Below are positions 36,984 to 45,364 of a stretch of 63,030 nt of DNA, in pieces; within the stretch, counting starts at the first letter, position 1, and each line of letters opens with the position of its first letter. Source of the stretch: an uncultured Azospirillum sp. Lineage in GTDB: Bacteria > Pseudomonadota > Alphaproteobacteria > RF32 > CAG-239. The position numbers and the translations under genes were made by a program. Location of the stretch: assembly GCA_902489795.1 (NCBI GenBank), contig CABUBU010000007.1, positions 1 to 63,030 of the forward strand, in the 5' to 3' direction. The notes beneath the pieces are model-generated. The model saw only the letters and a list, made by a program, of their open reading frames with translations. It was not told where the DNA came from and did not search any database.

Positions 36984-38437
36984 TGCTGATACCTAAGAAC
37001 AACGCCAACCAGATGCGCACCCGCATTCTGGTCAAAATCGTCGAGAAATTTTTACAGGGACGTTTTGCCGACGCCGACCGCATTCCGCTCGAGCTGCGCC
37101 CCAAAGGCGGCGAAGTGAGCCGCTGCTGCATCTATAAGGACCGCGCCATTTTGAAATACCGCTGCATGGCAAGCATGGGCTTTGCCCCCGAAGACGAAAC
37201 CGACGAACTGACAAGCTTAAAAGAATACGGCAAACGCGCGCTGGCAAGAAGCGAGCACGCGGTCAACAAGCTGTCGGTCATCACCGACGCCTGCTCGGGC
37301 TGCATCCGCTCCCGTTATCTGGTTACCGACGCCTGCCGCGGCTGTTTTGCCAAACCCTGCCAGGTCAACTGTCCTAAGCAGGCAATCACCATCGTCAACG
37401 GACGCTCAACCATCGACCCCGACAAGTGTATTTCCTGCGGACGCTGCCAGGAAGTCTGCCCCTATCACGCCGTTATCCGGGTGCCGATCCCGTGCGAGGA
37501 AGCCTGCCCGGTCGGCGCCATCAGCAAAGACGAATCCGGTAAAGAGCACATTGATCCGGAAAAATGCATCCTTTGCGGCAAATGCCTGCAATCCTGTCCT
37601 TTCGGCGCGGTGGTCGAAATGTCGCAAATGGTTGACGTGCTGAAGCTTCTGGCCGACGAAAACAAAAAAGTGGTCGCCATGCTGGCGCCGGCCGTCCTCG
37701 GCCAGTTCCCCGGCACCATCAACAACCTGATCGGCGCCTTGAAAAAGCTCGGCTTTGCCGACGTGGTCGAAGTTGCGATCGGCGCCGACGTCACCACCCG
37801 TAAAGAAGCGGCCGAGTTTATCGAAAAAACGGAAAACGGCGAAAAGATGATGACCACCTCCTGCTGCCCGGCTTATTACAAGGCTGCGGACCTGCACATC
37901 CCGGAAATCAAACCTTTCGTTTCCCACACCCGCACGCCGATGTACTACACCGCCGAACTGCTGAAACGGGAACAGCCGGAATGCACGGCGGTCTTCGTCG
38001 GCCCCTGTCTGGCCAAACGTTTCGAGGCGGAAAATGATCCCAACGTCGATTATGTGCTGACGTTTGAGGAAATCGGCGCCATGCTGGTGGCCTCGGGCAT
38101 CAACGTGGCCGACTGCGAACCGCAGGAATTCGCCAAAATCTCCTGCGCCCAGGGACGCCGGTTCCCGGTCAGCGGCGGCGTTGCCGGCGCAGTGGCCTCA
38201 CTGGTCGAAGGCAAGGCGGAATTTAAGCCGACGGCGATCAACGGCCTCAACAAGGCAAGCATCAAACTGCTGAAGCAGTATGCAACCAAAGGCTCTGACT
38301 TCAACATGATCGAGGTGATGTGCTGCGAAGGCGGCTGCGTAGCCGGACCGGGCTGCGTGGCGCTGGCCAAAAAATCGGCCATCATGGTCGAAAACTATGT
38401 TAAGACCGCACCCGATCTCAAAGACAAGCAGGATTGA
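36983..38437 (+). CDS. [FeFe] hydrogenase, group B type
   Basis: 484 residues. The N-terminal region contains a cysteine-rich block (CSGCIRSRYLVTDACRGC) and two [4Fe-4S] motifs (CISCGRCQEVCP and CILCGKCLQSCP, about 150-215). The H-cluster domain has complete loops TSCCPA, GPCLAKR and EVMCCEGGCVAGPG, with both cysteines of TSCCP, so it should be catalytic (2H+ + 2e- to H2). The architecture fits group B1/B3 monomeric enzymes. It needs HydEFG maturases, which are not in the window. Last gene of the operon. Confidence 0.92.
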   Translation: MLIPKNNANQMRTRILVKIVEKFLQGRFADADRIPLELRPKGGEVSRCCIYKDRAILKYRCMASMGFAPEDETDELTSLKEYGKRALARSEHAVNKLSVITDACSGCIRSRYLVTDACRGCFAKPCQVNCPKQAITIVNGRSTIDPDKCISCGRCQEVCPYHAVIRVPIPCEEACPVGAISKDESGKEHIDPEKCILCGKCLQSCPFGAVVEMSQMVDVLKLLADENKKVVAMLAPAVLGQFPGTINNLIGALKKLGFADVVEVAIGADVTTRKEAAEFIEKTENGEKMMTTSCCPAYYKAADLHIPEIKPFVSHTRTPMYYTAELLKREQPECTAVFVGPCLAKRFEAENDPNVDYVLTFEEIGAMLVASGINVADCEPQEFAKISCAQGRRFPVSGGVAGAVASLVEGKAEFKPTAINGLNKASIKLLKQYATKGSDFNMIEVMCCEGGCVAGPGCVALAKKSAIMVENYVKTAPDLKDKQD

Positions 38438-38532
38438 CGAAGCTTGGTCGGTCAATGCAAACGGCAGCACCTTGTTTAAATAAGGAAATCCGCTGCCCGG
38501 CCGCACAAACCTGACGACCGGGAAAGTTTAAG

Positions 38533-38703
38533 ATGGAAGGCTATGAGGCCGACAACCTGATTGTTACCTACGCGCGGCCGGCGCTCGGAAAAAGCATGGA
38601 AGCGGCGGTCGCGTCGGCAGACAAGGATCTGATGCAGCTGATCCGCCCGGGATTGAGTTTTACGATCCGATGGCAGTATGCCGGTTTTTACCGCCGGTAC
38701 AGG
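38533..38703 (+). pseudogene. DNA polymerase I 5' nuclease fragment
   Basis: The frame from 38533 encodes MEGYEADNLIVTYARP then SADKDLMQLIRPGLSF, an unmistakable piece of the PolA 5'-3' exonuclease domain (EGYEADDLIATYA...SSDKDLMQLV). After a one-base shift near 38660 the next frame continues FYDPM. Only ~55 of over 900 codons are present, and the metal-binding Asp of EADDL is Asn. It is therefore a relic, probably left by a duplication or transfer. The intact polA would be elsewhere. Confidence 0.75.
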
Positions 38704-38723
38704 CGGCATTACGGTCACCCCGC

Positions 38724-38753
38724 AAAAAGGCCTCCCCGAAAGGAGGCCTTTTT
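38724..38753. terminator. Strong bidirectional terminator
   Basis: AAAAAGGCCTCC / GGAGGCCTTTTT perfect stem with a six-base loop. It closes the plus-strand hydrogenase region and the minus-strand XRE gene. Confidence 0.9.
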
Positions 38754-38783
38754 CAATGACGGATTTTTAAAGAAGCGGGCACT

Positions 38784-39308
38784 TCATTTTAAGCCGGCAA
38801 GTTTTTTTACCAGGCAGGCACGCAGGGAAACTTCGCCCTCGTGGCCGGAAGTGCGCGATATTTCATCGATCAACCGCAGGAAGCATTCCGCAAGCGGTTT
38901 GCGGCGGCTGCGGATCAGGCGCATATAGGCGCTGACCAGTTCCTGAATGTCGCTTCTTTCCTCAATCTTACATTCGTCAATGCACAAATCGCGGAAATCG
39001 GAAACAGGCAGCATGCTGAACACTTTCGCAATCATCTCCTTATCCATGTCTTCAAAGAAAAAGCCGACCGGCACATTGAGCAGCCGGGAGAAAATCCACA
39101 GGCGCTGGGCGGAAATGCGGTTGCCGCCGATTTCATACTGCTGGATCTGCTGATGGCTGATACCGGCAAGCGTCGCCAGGTCTTTTTGGGTTATTCCGAG
39201 GTAAACGCGTCTGAGACGCAGACGATTTCCGATATGCACGTCCAGTGGGTTTGGCTGTCCGTCGGGCATGCGGCCGCGGGCAAGTTGGCGTTTGCTGATC
39301 ATAATCAA
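38784..39308 (-). CDS. XRE/Cro-type transcriptional regulator
   Basis: 174 residues. A short basic N-terminus (RMPDGQPNPLDVHIG) leads into a helix-turn-helix (about residues 30-85) with ITQKDLATLAGISHQQIQQYE and GGNRIS, then a LNVPVGFFFEDMD linker common in alphaproteobacterial Cro/CI-like regulators. The C-terminal half is helical, possibly for dimerisation. A paralogue lies at 58871-59461. AAGGAGCC precedes the ATG. A structured leader with a terminator-like hairpin lies just upstream, so expression may be attenuated. Confidence 0.88.
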   Translation of the reverse strand: MIMISKRQLARGRMPDGQPNPLDVHIGNRLRLRRVYLGITQKDLATLAGISHQQIQQYEIGGNRISAQRLWIFSRLLNVPVGFFFEDMDKEMIAKVFSMLPVSDFRDLCIDECKIEERSDIQELVSAYMRLIRSRRKPLAECFLRLIDEISRTSGHEGEVSLRACLVKKLAGLK

Positions 39309-39373
39309 GGCTCCTTATATCTGTTTTCAACACCCAGAGACCACCAAGACCATGATTTTTGGCTGGAAACCCA

Positions 39374-39620
39374 ACAAAAAACCACCTGTATGGAAGGTGG
39401 TCGGAGAGTTCGAAAATCATGTATAGAAATGACCCTTAAGTCTTTAAAACCGTTTAAAGTTTCTGAACATACACTCAAGGCTCCCCTACCGTTTCCAGCG
39501 GGGATATATGAAGATGCGGGATATATACCTCACAACTCTTACGGCACCATATCCGAAGTACCGTCTATACCAGGACTTTCGAATGTCCCGCGCCCCTTTT
39601 TCGGGCACTAAACGCAAAGT
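39374..39620 (-). promoter_or_regulatory. Structured leader with intrinsic terminator upstream of the XRE gene
   Basis: Read on the minus strand, the ~250 nt fold into hairpins: GGAC/GTCC, ACGGTAC/GTGCCGT, a long stem CCTTGAGT/ACTTAAGG enclosing CTTTAAA/TTTAAAG, and finally CCACCT/AGGTGG (39382-39400) with a T tail at 39375-39381. The terminator lies 65 bases before the regulator ATG. That is the order of an attenuator or riboswitch, or of a separate small RNA ending there. I recognise no known class. Confidence 0.5.
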
Positions 39621-39942
39621 TTTGCTTTACGCCTGTCGGCCAGCTTAAACAAAATATTAAATGATTGCAAGCCCAAAATTTTGTAAACCTTTAGTTGCAA
39701 AAAATGCGCTTTTATAAAAAATATAAAAGCAAAAACAATGTATAATCAAAAATGGACAAAAAACTTCGAGAGCAATAAAAGAGGCAAAAATCCTCTTTGC
39801 ACGAAACGGGAAGCGGCTTATTATAAAGGCCGGATCCAAAGACAACGAGACAACCGGACCGCCGACGGAAAAAAGCGCATCCGTTTTTGGGGCACCATTA
39901 AAAAAAAGCCCCCCTTGTTCCAACCGGGAGTTTTCGGGATAC
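39621..39942. other. AT-rich gene-free stretch
   Basis: No coding signal on either strand. Open frames here lack ribosome-binding sites and conserved motifs. The secB terminator follows. Confidence 0.45.
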
Positions 39943-39972
39943 AAAAAGCGCGCCGGCGCATTTGACGCCGGC
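39943..39972 (-). terminator. Terminator after secB
   Basis: Minus-strand GCCGGCG / CGCCGGC stem, seven-base loop and, after GCGC, T5. Confidence 0.75.
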
Positions 39973-40000
39973 AGCGGATTTGCGAGGACAAAGGCACCGT

Positions 40001-40459
40001 CTAGTGGGCGGCGTCGTTGGCAGCCGCCTGTCTGCGGGCGGCATAAAGCGCCGCAAAATCAATCGGATTGAGCATAAACGGCGGCAATCCGCCTTCGGTC
40101 AGGCATTGCGTGACCACATTACGGGCAAACGGGAAGATCAGCCGCGGCAGCTCAATCATCAAAACCGGCTCCAGATGCTCGGCCGGAACATTGACTTCGG
40201 CAAAGGCGGCATAAGTCAGCTCCAGCACAAAAAGGGTCTTGTCTTCCACCTTGCCGTTCATGCTGATCGAGAGCTGCGAAGTATAGGTATTGTTCCCTTT
40301 CGGTTCGGACTTGACGTCAACATGGACGTCAATTTTCGGCGCGGATTTGATCTCCGAGAAAATTTCCGGCGCATGGGGGATTTCCAGCGACAGATCCTTA
40401 ATATACTGGCTGTGAACGGCAATTGCGCCGATCTGCTTGTTCTGAGCCTGTTCTTCCAT
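40001..40459 (-). CDS. secB: Protein-export chaperone SecB
   Basis: 152 residues, typical SecB length. Recognised by SQYIKDLSLEIPHAP near the start, the VLELTYAAFAEV strand, and LIFPFARNVVTQCLTEGGLPPFMLNPIDF, which forms the SecA- and client-binding part. It acts as a tetramer, keeping preproteins unfolded for SecA. TAGGAGAAACAACA precedes ATG. Divergent from timA, a conserved alphaproteobacterial arrangement. Confidence 0.96.
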   Translation of the reverse strand: MEEQAQNKQIGAIAVHSQYIKDLSLEIPHAPEIFSEIKSAPKIDVHVDVKSEPKGNNTYTSQLSISMNGKVEDKTLFVLELTYAAFAEVNVPAEHLEPVLMIELPRLIFPFARNVVTQCLTEGGLPPFMLNPIDFAALYAARRQAAANDAAH

Positions 40460-40539
40460 TGTTGTTTCTCCTAAAACGGCAAATTGATTTTAAACGGCAT
40501 CATCTTATAATAAATAATTCCAACGGTCAACATTTCCGG

Positions 40540-40568
40540 TTGATAATGTCGGCTTTTGCCTCTATATT
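40540..40568 (+). promoter_or_regulatory. Candidate promoter of timA-mltA-smr
   Basis: TTGATA, 17-base spacer, TATATT, 38 bases before the timA ATG. Confidence 0.55.
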
Positions 40569-40605
40569 ATATAAGAGTTCAACCGATGCTTTTACAGAGG
40601 GAAAA

Positions 40606-41262
40606 ATGTCTGCATATCTGGATATCATAATTTTGCTGTTCGTGGTGGTGATGGTCTTCGCCAAGCTTAAAAACCTGCTCGGAACCCGGCCGGAAAACGA
40701 AACCGAAATCAGCAAGGAAAGCGCAGCCAAAATTTTTGACATCCTGATGCAGGAACACAACAAACGCCATCCGCAGGCGGATAAGGGCGGCGAAGAACTG
40801 AAAGCCGATGAAAGCGGCTTGAGCGAAAGCGAAAAAAACCTGCGCGCCATTCCCGGCTTTAACCGCGACAAGTTTTTAAGCGGCGCCAAAAAAGCCTTTG
40901 AGATCATCGTCACCTCGTTTGCCAAAGGCGACGTCGACACGCTGGAAAACCTTGTCGGCAAAACACTGCTGAAAAAATTTAAGGACGTCATTGCCCGCCG
41001 CAAAGAAGAAGGCATCAGTGCCGAAACCGACTTTATCGGGTTTAACGAAGCGATCATCACCGATGCCAAAATCACCAAAAGCAACCTGGCCAAAATCAGC
41101 GTCAAGTTCGTTTCCGAACAGGTCAACATTCTGCGCGACAAAAACGGCGAAGTGCTTGAAGGCGACGAAAACTTCATTCAGTCAATCACCGACGTGTGGA
41201 CCTTTGAACGCGGTCTGAACGCGACAACCCCCAACTGGCTTCTGGTATCGACGAAAAAATAA
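40606..41262 (+). CDS. Tim44/TimA family protein
   Basis: 218 residues from the ATG after GAGGGAAAA. One N-terminal membrane helix (about 4-20) precedes a charged linker and the Tim44-like domain (about 80-218), with FLSGAKKAFEIIVTSFAKGD and a C-terminal ITDVWTFERGL strand. Bacterial TimA proteins are inner-membrane relatives of mitochondrial Tim44. Their role, probably in envelope or protein export, is not firmly known. Position between secB and mltA is conserved in alphaproteobacteria. Confidence 0.9.
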   Translation: MSAYLDIIILLFVVVMVFAKLKNLLGTRPENETEISKESAAKIFDILMQEHNKRHPQADKGGEELKADESGLSESEKNLRAIPGFNRDKFLSGAKKAFEIIVTSFAKGDVDTLENLVGKTLLKKFKDVIARRKEEGISAETDFIGFNEAIITDAKITKSNLAKISVKFVSEQVNILRDKNGEVLEGDENFIQSITDVWTFERGLNATTPNWLLVSTKK

Positions 41263-42438
41263 ATGAAAAGAATCCCGCTGCTTTTTCTGTTCGCGTTGCT
41301 TCTGACCGGCTGCCCCGACCGCCGGGAGGAAAAGTTGTCGCCGGGAAGCATGCCCGACGAAGAGGTGGAACTGAGCGAAGCCGCTTTTGACGAACTGGAA
41401 GGCTGGCAGAAAGACGAAATGGCTGAAATGGCGGAGCTTTTTGCCGCCAACTGCAGCAAAATAGAAAAACTGAAAACGCCGTTTATCGACAACAGCCGGA
41501 TCAAAATCGACAGAGCCGGCTATCGGCGTGTCTGCGCGGAATTTTTCCGTCGAAAAATAAGCCGAGGCAGTGAATTCAAGGCTTTCGTCGAAGAAAATTT
41601 CACCCCCTTCCTGGTTCAGACGGACGGCAACGCGGAAGGAAAATTCACTTCCTATTACGAATCGGAAATTCATGCTTCCCGCAGCCGTCACGGCAAATAT
41701 GTTTATCCGGTTTACGGCCGGCCGGCGGACCTGATCGAACTTAACCTGAAAGAGTTTGATCCTGATCTGCCGAGCATGCGGCTGGTCGGCCGGGTCAGCG
41801 GTCAGAAGATGCTGCCTTACTACACCCGGGAAGAAATCGAAAAGGCGCCGTTTGCCGCGCCGGTGCTGTTGTGGGGCGACAGCGAGGTCGACATCCATAT
41901 CATGCAGATTCAGGGATCGGCCGTGGCCAAGCTCGACGACGGCACCAGCGTGCGCATCGGCTATGCCGACAACAACGGCCGCCGTTTCAGGGGAATCGGC
42001 AGCATTCTGCTGGCCAAAGGCCTGCTTAAACCCGGCAAAGCCGACATGATCAGCATAAAAAAATGGCTGAACGACAATCCCGCCGAGGCGCAAAAACTGA
42101 TGCGCGAAAACGAACGCTACATTTTCCACCGCATCATCGAAGGCAAAGGACCGGTCGGCGCTTTCGGGCTGCCGCTTACCGCCGGCCGCAGTCTGGCGGT
42201 CGACCGGCGGTATGTGCCGCTTGGAGCGCTGATGTGGCTTTCCACCCGCACTCCGGACGGCAAGCCGCTGAACAAAATGGTGGCGGCCCAGGATATCGGC
42301 GGCGCCATCAAAGGAGCCGTCCGCGGCGACTATTTCTGGGGCAGCGGCGGTGACGAAATTCTGGCTCAGGCCGGCAAAATGAACTCCACCGGGCACTACT
42401 ACATTCTGATACCGAAAGAGGCTGCCGATGACAAGTGA
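41263..42438 (+). CDS. mltA: Membrane-bound lytic murein transglycosylase A
   Basis: 391 residues with a lipoprotein signal (LLLTGC, Cys near 17), so outer-membrane anchored. The MltA domain (about 130-280) contains GKFTSYYESEI and GDSEVDIHIMQIQGSA, and the 3D domain at the end has DRRYVPLGALMW and AQDIGGAIKGAVRGDYFWG with the catalytic Asp (AxDxGxxI). It cleaves glycan strands, leaving 1,6-anhydroMurNAc. The start directly follows the timA stop. Confidence 0.94.
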   Translation: MKRIPLLFLFALLLTGCPDRREEKLSPGSMPDEEVELSEAAFDELEGWQKDEMAEMAELFAANCSKIEKLKTPFIDNSRIKIDRAGYRRVCAEFFRRKISRGSEFKAFVEENFTPFLVQTDGNAEGKFTSYYESEIHASRSRHGKYVYPVYGRPADLIELNLKEFDPDLPSMRLVGRVSGQKMLPYYTREEIEKAPFAAPVLLWGDSEVDIHIMQIQGSAVAKLDDGTSVRIGYADNNGRRFRGIGSILLAKGLLKPGKADMISIKKWLNDNPAEAQKLMRENERYIFHRIIEGKGPVGAFGLPLTAGRSLAVDRRYVPLGALMWLSTRTPDGKPLNKMVAAQDIGGAIKGAVRGDYFWGSGGDEILAQAGKMNSTGHYYILIPKEAADDK

Positions 42439-42970
42439 TGACGACGAACGCTGCTGGCAGGAACTGGTTAAGGACGTCCGCCGGCTATCGCATGACAAAC
42501 CGCCGCTTCCCGGTCGGAAAACGGAACTTAGGGTCGTGCCTAAAATCAGCCCCGACCGCGTTTACCGCGGCGCGGCGCTTGCCGACATTGTCATCGGCGG
42601 CACCGACAACATCGACGCCAACACCGCCCGCCGTTTCAAACGCGGCGAATTTAAGACCGAAGCGGAGCTTGATCTTCACGGCTATACCGAAAACAAGGCT
42701 TTTGACGCCGTCGTTTCGTTTGTCAAACAGTCGTACCTGAAAGGGCGACGCTGCATTGCGATCATCACCGGCAAAGGACTGCACCAAAACGACGAGGACG
42801 ACATTTTCGCCGGCCGCGGGGTTTTGAAAGAACGGGTTCCGCAATGGCTCAACCTGCCCGACATTCGGCCGCTTATTCTGGCGGTACACCATCCCGAACA
42901 CCGGCAGGGCGGTTCCGGCGTAATCCGCATTCTGCTGAGAAGACAGCGCGAAAGACAGACGCTTTTCTGA
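42428..42970 (+). CDS. Smr/MutS-domain endonuclease-like protein
   Basis: 180 residues. The Smr domain (about 85-178) has ELDLHGYTENKAFDAV (LDLHG motif), ITGKGLH (TGKG) and an HPEHRQGGSGVIRILL end. Smr proteins are nucleases acting on DNA or collided-ribosome mRNA; which applies to this short alphaproteobacterial type is unsettled. The N-terminus is charged and flexible. It overlaps mltA by 11 bases, so it is translationally coupled. Confidence 0.9.
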   Translation: MTSDDDERCWQELVKDVRRLSHDKPPLPGRKTELRVVPKISPDRVYRGAALADIVIGGTDNIDANTARRFKRGEFKTEAELDLHGYTENKAFDAVVSFVKQSYLKGRRCIAIITGKGLHQNDEDDIFAGRGVLKERVPQWLNLPDIRPLILAVHHPEHRQGGSGVIRILLRRQRERQTLF

Positions 42971-43019
42971 TCCTAAGACGCCGCCGGCCGGTAACGGACG
43001 GGAAACAGGGCAAAACTCT

Positions 43020-43589
43020 TCAGGCAAAGCGCGCCGACAGCGCCTGATAGGCGATCGTCAGCTGTTTGAACTTTTCTTCCGCCTCCTCCTTATTTTCCCG
43101 GTTCAAGTCGGGATGATATTTTTTCACCAGTTTCTTATACTGCTTCTTGATCAGCGGCAACGAGAGGTCTTTTGCATCAAGTTCCATAATTTTCAGATAA
43201 CGCCGTTCCTGTTCGGTAAAAAATATTTCCTCTGCCGGCGGCACGTTGCCGCCGAAGTCGCCGAAAAAACCGAACTCGTCCCGCAGCCGGCGGCCGAAGC
43301 TGTAATTTATTTTTGAACGGAAACCGTTAAAATGCATGCGCTGCCGAGCCTTTTTCTTTTCCTCCTCCTCCGCCGCGGCCGCCTCCTCGTCTTCTTCCCC
43401 TTCGTAATAATTCCATTTAGCGTTGTAGGCCTGAACATGTTCCAGACAGAACCAATAATACTCTTTCAAACCGCGGTTTTTGGGTGCGCGGTACTCGCCG
43501 GGCTTATTGCAGCCGGGAAAATCGCACCGATGCTCTTTATCATCGTTTTGCGGCGCATAATATTTTTTCGTTTTTGCATATTTTATCAT
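43020..43589 (-). CDS. J-domain protein with N-terminal cysteine motif
   Basis: 189 residues. The C-terminal J-domain (about 130-189) includes KKQYKKLVKKYHPDLNRE with the HPD motif that stimulates DnaK ATPase. The N-terminal part carries CDFPGCNKPGEYRAPK and a later Cys-x2-His, a small zinc-binding-like patch, then a poly-Glu/Ala segment. This domain order is common in alphaproteobacterial DnaJ-like proteins of unknown clients. Convergent with the smr gene. Confidence 0.88.
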   Translation of the reverse strand: MIKYAKTKKYYAPQNDDKEHRCDFPGCNKPGEYRAPKNRGLKEYYWFCLEHVQAYNAKWNYYEGEEDEEAAAAEEEEKKKARQRMHFNGFRSKINYSFGRRLRDEFGFFGDFGGNVPPAEEIFFTEQERRYLKIMELDAKDLSLPLIKKQYKKLVKKYHPDLNRENKEEAEEKFKQLTIAYQALSARFA

Positions 43590-43712
43590 TTGATATAATT
43601 TTTTTTCATTTTTTAGTTGTATTTCTTTCTTATTAATAATATACTCTGAACTCAGTTTAATGGCAATAACATTATACCTGTTCCCGTGACAAACAAAAAT
43701 GAAGAGCGTTCA

Positions 43713-44024
43713 ATGACCAAACTAGTTAACAAAGTACTGTTTATCAACAATCGCCGCACCAGCATGCGCCTGTGCCTGATAGAATGGAAACTTGTTGACG
43801 AAATCTGCAAAAACGAGCATATCGCCCGCAACGATTTCATTGAGCTGATCGAGAACAGTAACAGTTCCGGCCTGGGACTGACCTATTACACCCGCCTGTT
43901 TGTAATGCTGTACTTTTACAACAAGTCGCCGCTGGGCCGGATCAAGACCAGAAGGCACGGCATCGGCTGCCAATCGTTTGTCAGCGAAATCATTACCGAA
44001 ATGTCTTCTTCCCACGCCGCCTGA
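43713..44024 (+). CDS. Ribbon-helix-helix domain protein
   Basis: 103 residues from the ATG at 43713; a GTG at 43686 is a possible longer start. It matches the short alphaproteobacterial RHH family: INNRRTSMRLCLIEWKLVDEIC (strand plus helix), HIARNDFIELIENS, then a YYTRLFVMLYFY helix. These proteins are small DNA-binding or regulatory dimers with no agreed target. Divergent from the J-domain gene. Confidence 0.8.
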   Translation: MTKLVNKVLFINNRRTSMRLCLIEWKLVDEICKNEHIARNDFIELIENSNSSGLGLTYYTRLFVMLYFYNKSPLGRIKTRRHGIGCQSFVSEIITEMSSSHAA

Positions 44025-44055
44025 ACAAAAATTGCCGGCGGGATGCACAAAGTCG

Positions 44056-44083
44056 TTGAAAAAATCCGCGAGCTCTTTATAAT
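44056..44083 (+). promoter_or_regulatory. mutM promoter
   Basis: TTGAAA, 16 bases, consensus TATAAT; 39 bases before the ATG. Confidence 0.65.
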
Positions 44084-44122
44084 GAAAAGAAAAAATTCTT
44101 TTAATCAGCGTGGTGGAGAATT

Positions 44123-44962
44123 ATGCCCGAACTGCCCGAAGTCGAAACCGTTAAAAACGGCATTGCCCAATTTGCCGGCAACGCCGAAATTGTCGATATC
44201 ACGGTCCGCAACCGGCGGCTGCGTACGGCCGTGCCGGACGACTTTGAAGCCGCCGTCCGCGGGGCAAAAATAAAAGAATACCGCCGCAAGGGCAAATATA
44301 TCGTCATTGATCTCGACAACGGCCGCAGCATCATTTGGCACCTGGGCATGAGCGGCCGGGTCAAAACCGTCAAAAGCAACGCCGCGCCAGAGGAAAAACA
44401 CGATCACGTGATCATTAAAACCTCGGCCGGGCTGCTCATCTTTAACGATCCCCGCCGTTTCGGCCTCATCTATGCCTGTCCGACGGAGGAAGTCGACCGT
44501 CAGCCCTGTTTTGCCGCCATGGGAACCGACCCTTTCGATCCGCTGCTGACGCCTAAGCTTCTGTTTGAGCGCCTGCAAAAAAGAAAAACGGCAATCAAGC
44601 CGACGCTGCTTGACCAGAAACTGATTGCCGGAATCGGCAATATCTACGCTTCGGAAATTCTGTTTGCCGCCGGCATCCGTCCCACCCGCCGGGCCGACAA
44701 GCTCAGCCGCAAGGAGTGCGGCCGCCTGCTCGAGAGCATCCGCGCCGTTTTGACCAAGGCGATCGACAACGGCGGTTCTACCCTGCACGACTACCATAAG
44801 CCCGACGGCAGTCTCGGCTATTTTCAGAATCTGCACTGCGTTTACGACAAAACCGGACAGCGTTGTCCGGACTGCAGTTGTTCTCCCGAAAACGGCGGAG
44901 GAATCCGCAAAATCGTGCAGGACGGACGTTCAACCTTTTTCTGCCCGGTAAAACAAAAATGA
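44123..44962 (+). CDS. mutM: Formamidopyrimidine-DNA glycosylase
   Basis: 279 residues. The catalytic N-terminus MPELPEVETVKNGI (Pro2, Glu3), GRKGKY-like RRKGKYIVI, DQKLIAGIGNIYASE and the C-terminal zinc finger (C-x2-C ... C-x16-C region from CVYDKTGQRCPDC) are all present. It removes 8-oxoguanine and nicks the backbone in base excision repair. GTGGAGAATT precedes ATG. The TGA overlaps the next ATG. Confidence 0.96.
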   Translation: MPELPEVETVKNGIAQFAGNAEIVDITVRNRRLRTAVPDDFEAAVRGAKIKEYRRKGKYIVIDLDNGRSIIWHLGMSGRVKTVKSNAAPEEKHDHVIIKTSAGLLIFNDPRRFGLIYACPTEEVDRQPCFAAMGTDPFDPLLTPKLLFERLQKRKTAIKPTLLDQKLIAGIGNIYASEILFAAGIRPTRRADKLSRKECGRLLESIRAVLTKAIDNGGSTLHDYHKPDGSLGYFQNLHCVYDKTGQRCPDCSCSPENGGGIRKIVQDGRSTFFCPVKQK

Positions 44963-45354
44963 AAACAACAACAAAGACAGACATCAAACGTTTCAAAAAG
45001 CTGCTGCCGGCTCTGCTCTGCTTCTGGCTGGCTGCTGCCGACGCCGGCGGCGCCGAGTTTGTCGACGGGCTGGAAGACCTGCCGGCAATGCCCGGCTTGA
45101 GCCAGCTGCCAAATGACAACATTTCATTCGGCAACGACGAATCCCGCTTTGTCGAAGCCTATCTGAGCGGCCGGAAAACAAACTTTTCCGCCGTCGCCGC
45201 CTTCTACGAGGAAACCCTGCCCCAGCTCGGCTGGCATCTGACCGGACGGGAAAGCGGCAGCCTCCGTTTTGAAAGGGACGGCGAACGGCTGGACATCGTC
45301 CGCGAGAAAAAACGGCCGCTGTTGATCAGAATCACACTTAAAAGCAAAAATTAG
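44959..45354 (+). CDS. Small secreted protein of unknown function
   Basis: 131 residues; ATG overlaps the mutM stop (ATGA). A signal-like hydrophobic segment (LLPALLCFWLAAADAGGA) is followed by the motif DLPAMPGL and a C-terminal alpha/beta part with FYEETLPQLGWHLTG. Proteins of this shape commonly sit between mutM and enoyl-CoA hydratase in alphaproteobacteria. Function unknown; periplasmic location inferred. Confidence 0.75.
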   Translation: MKTTTKTDIKRFKKLLPALLCFWLAAADAGGAEFVDGLEDLPAMPGLSQLPNDNISFGNDESRFVEAYLSGRKTNFSAVAAFYEETLPQLGWHLTGRESGSLRFERDGERLDIVREKKRPLLIRITLKSKN

Positions 45355-45364
45355 GATAAGAAAC

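Noticed and set aside
39309..39620. tmRNA, RNase P or SRP RNA gene
   Set aside because: The structured stretch lacks the tag reading frame, the RNase P core motifs and the SRP GGAAGCAGC loop.
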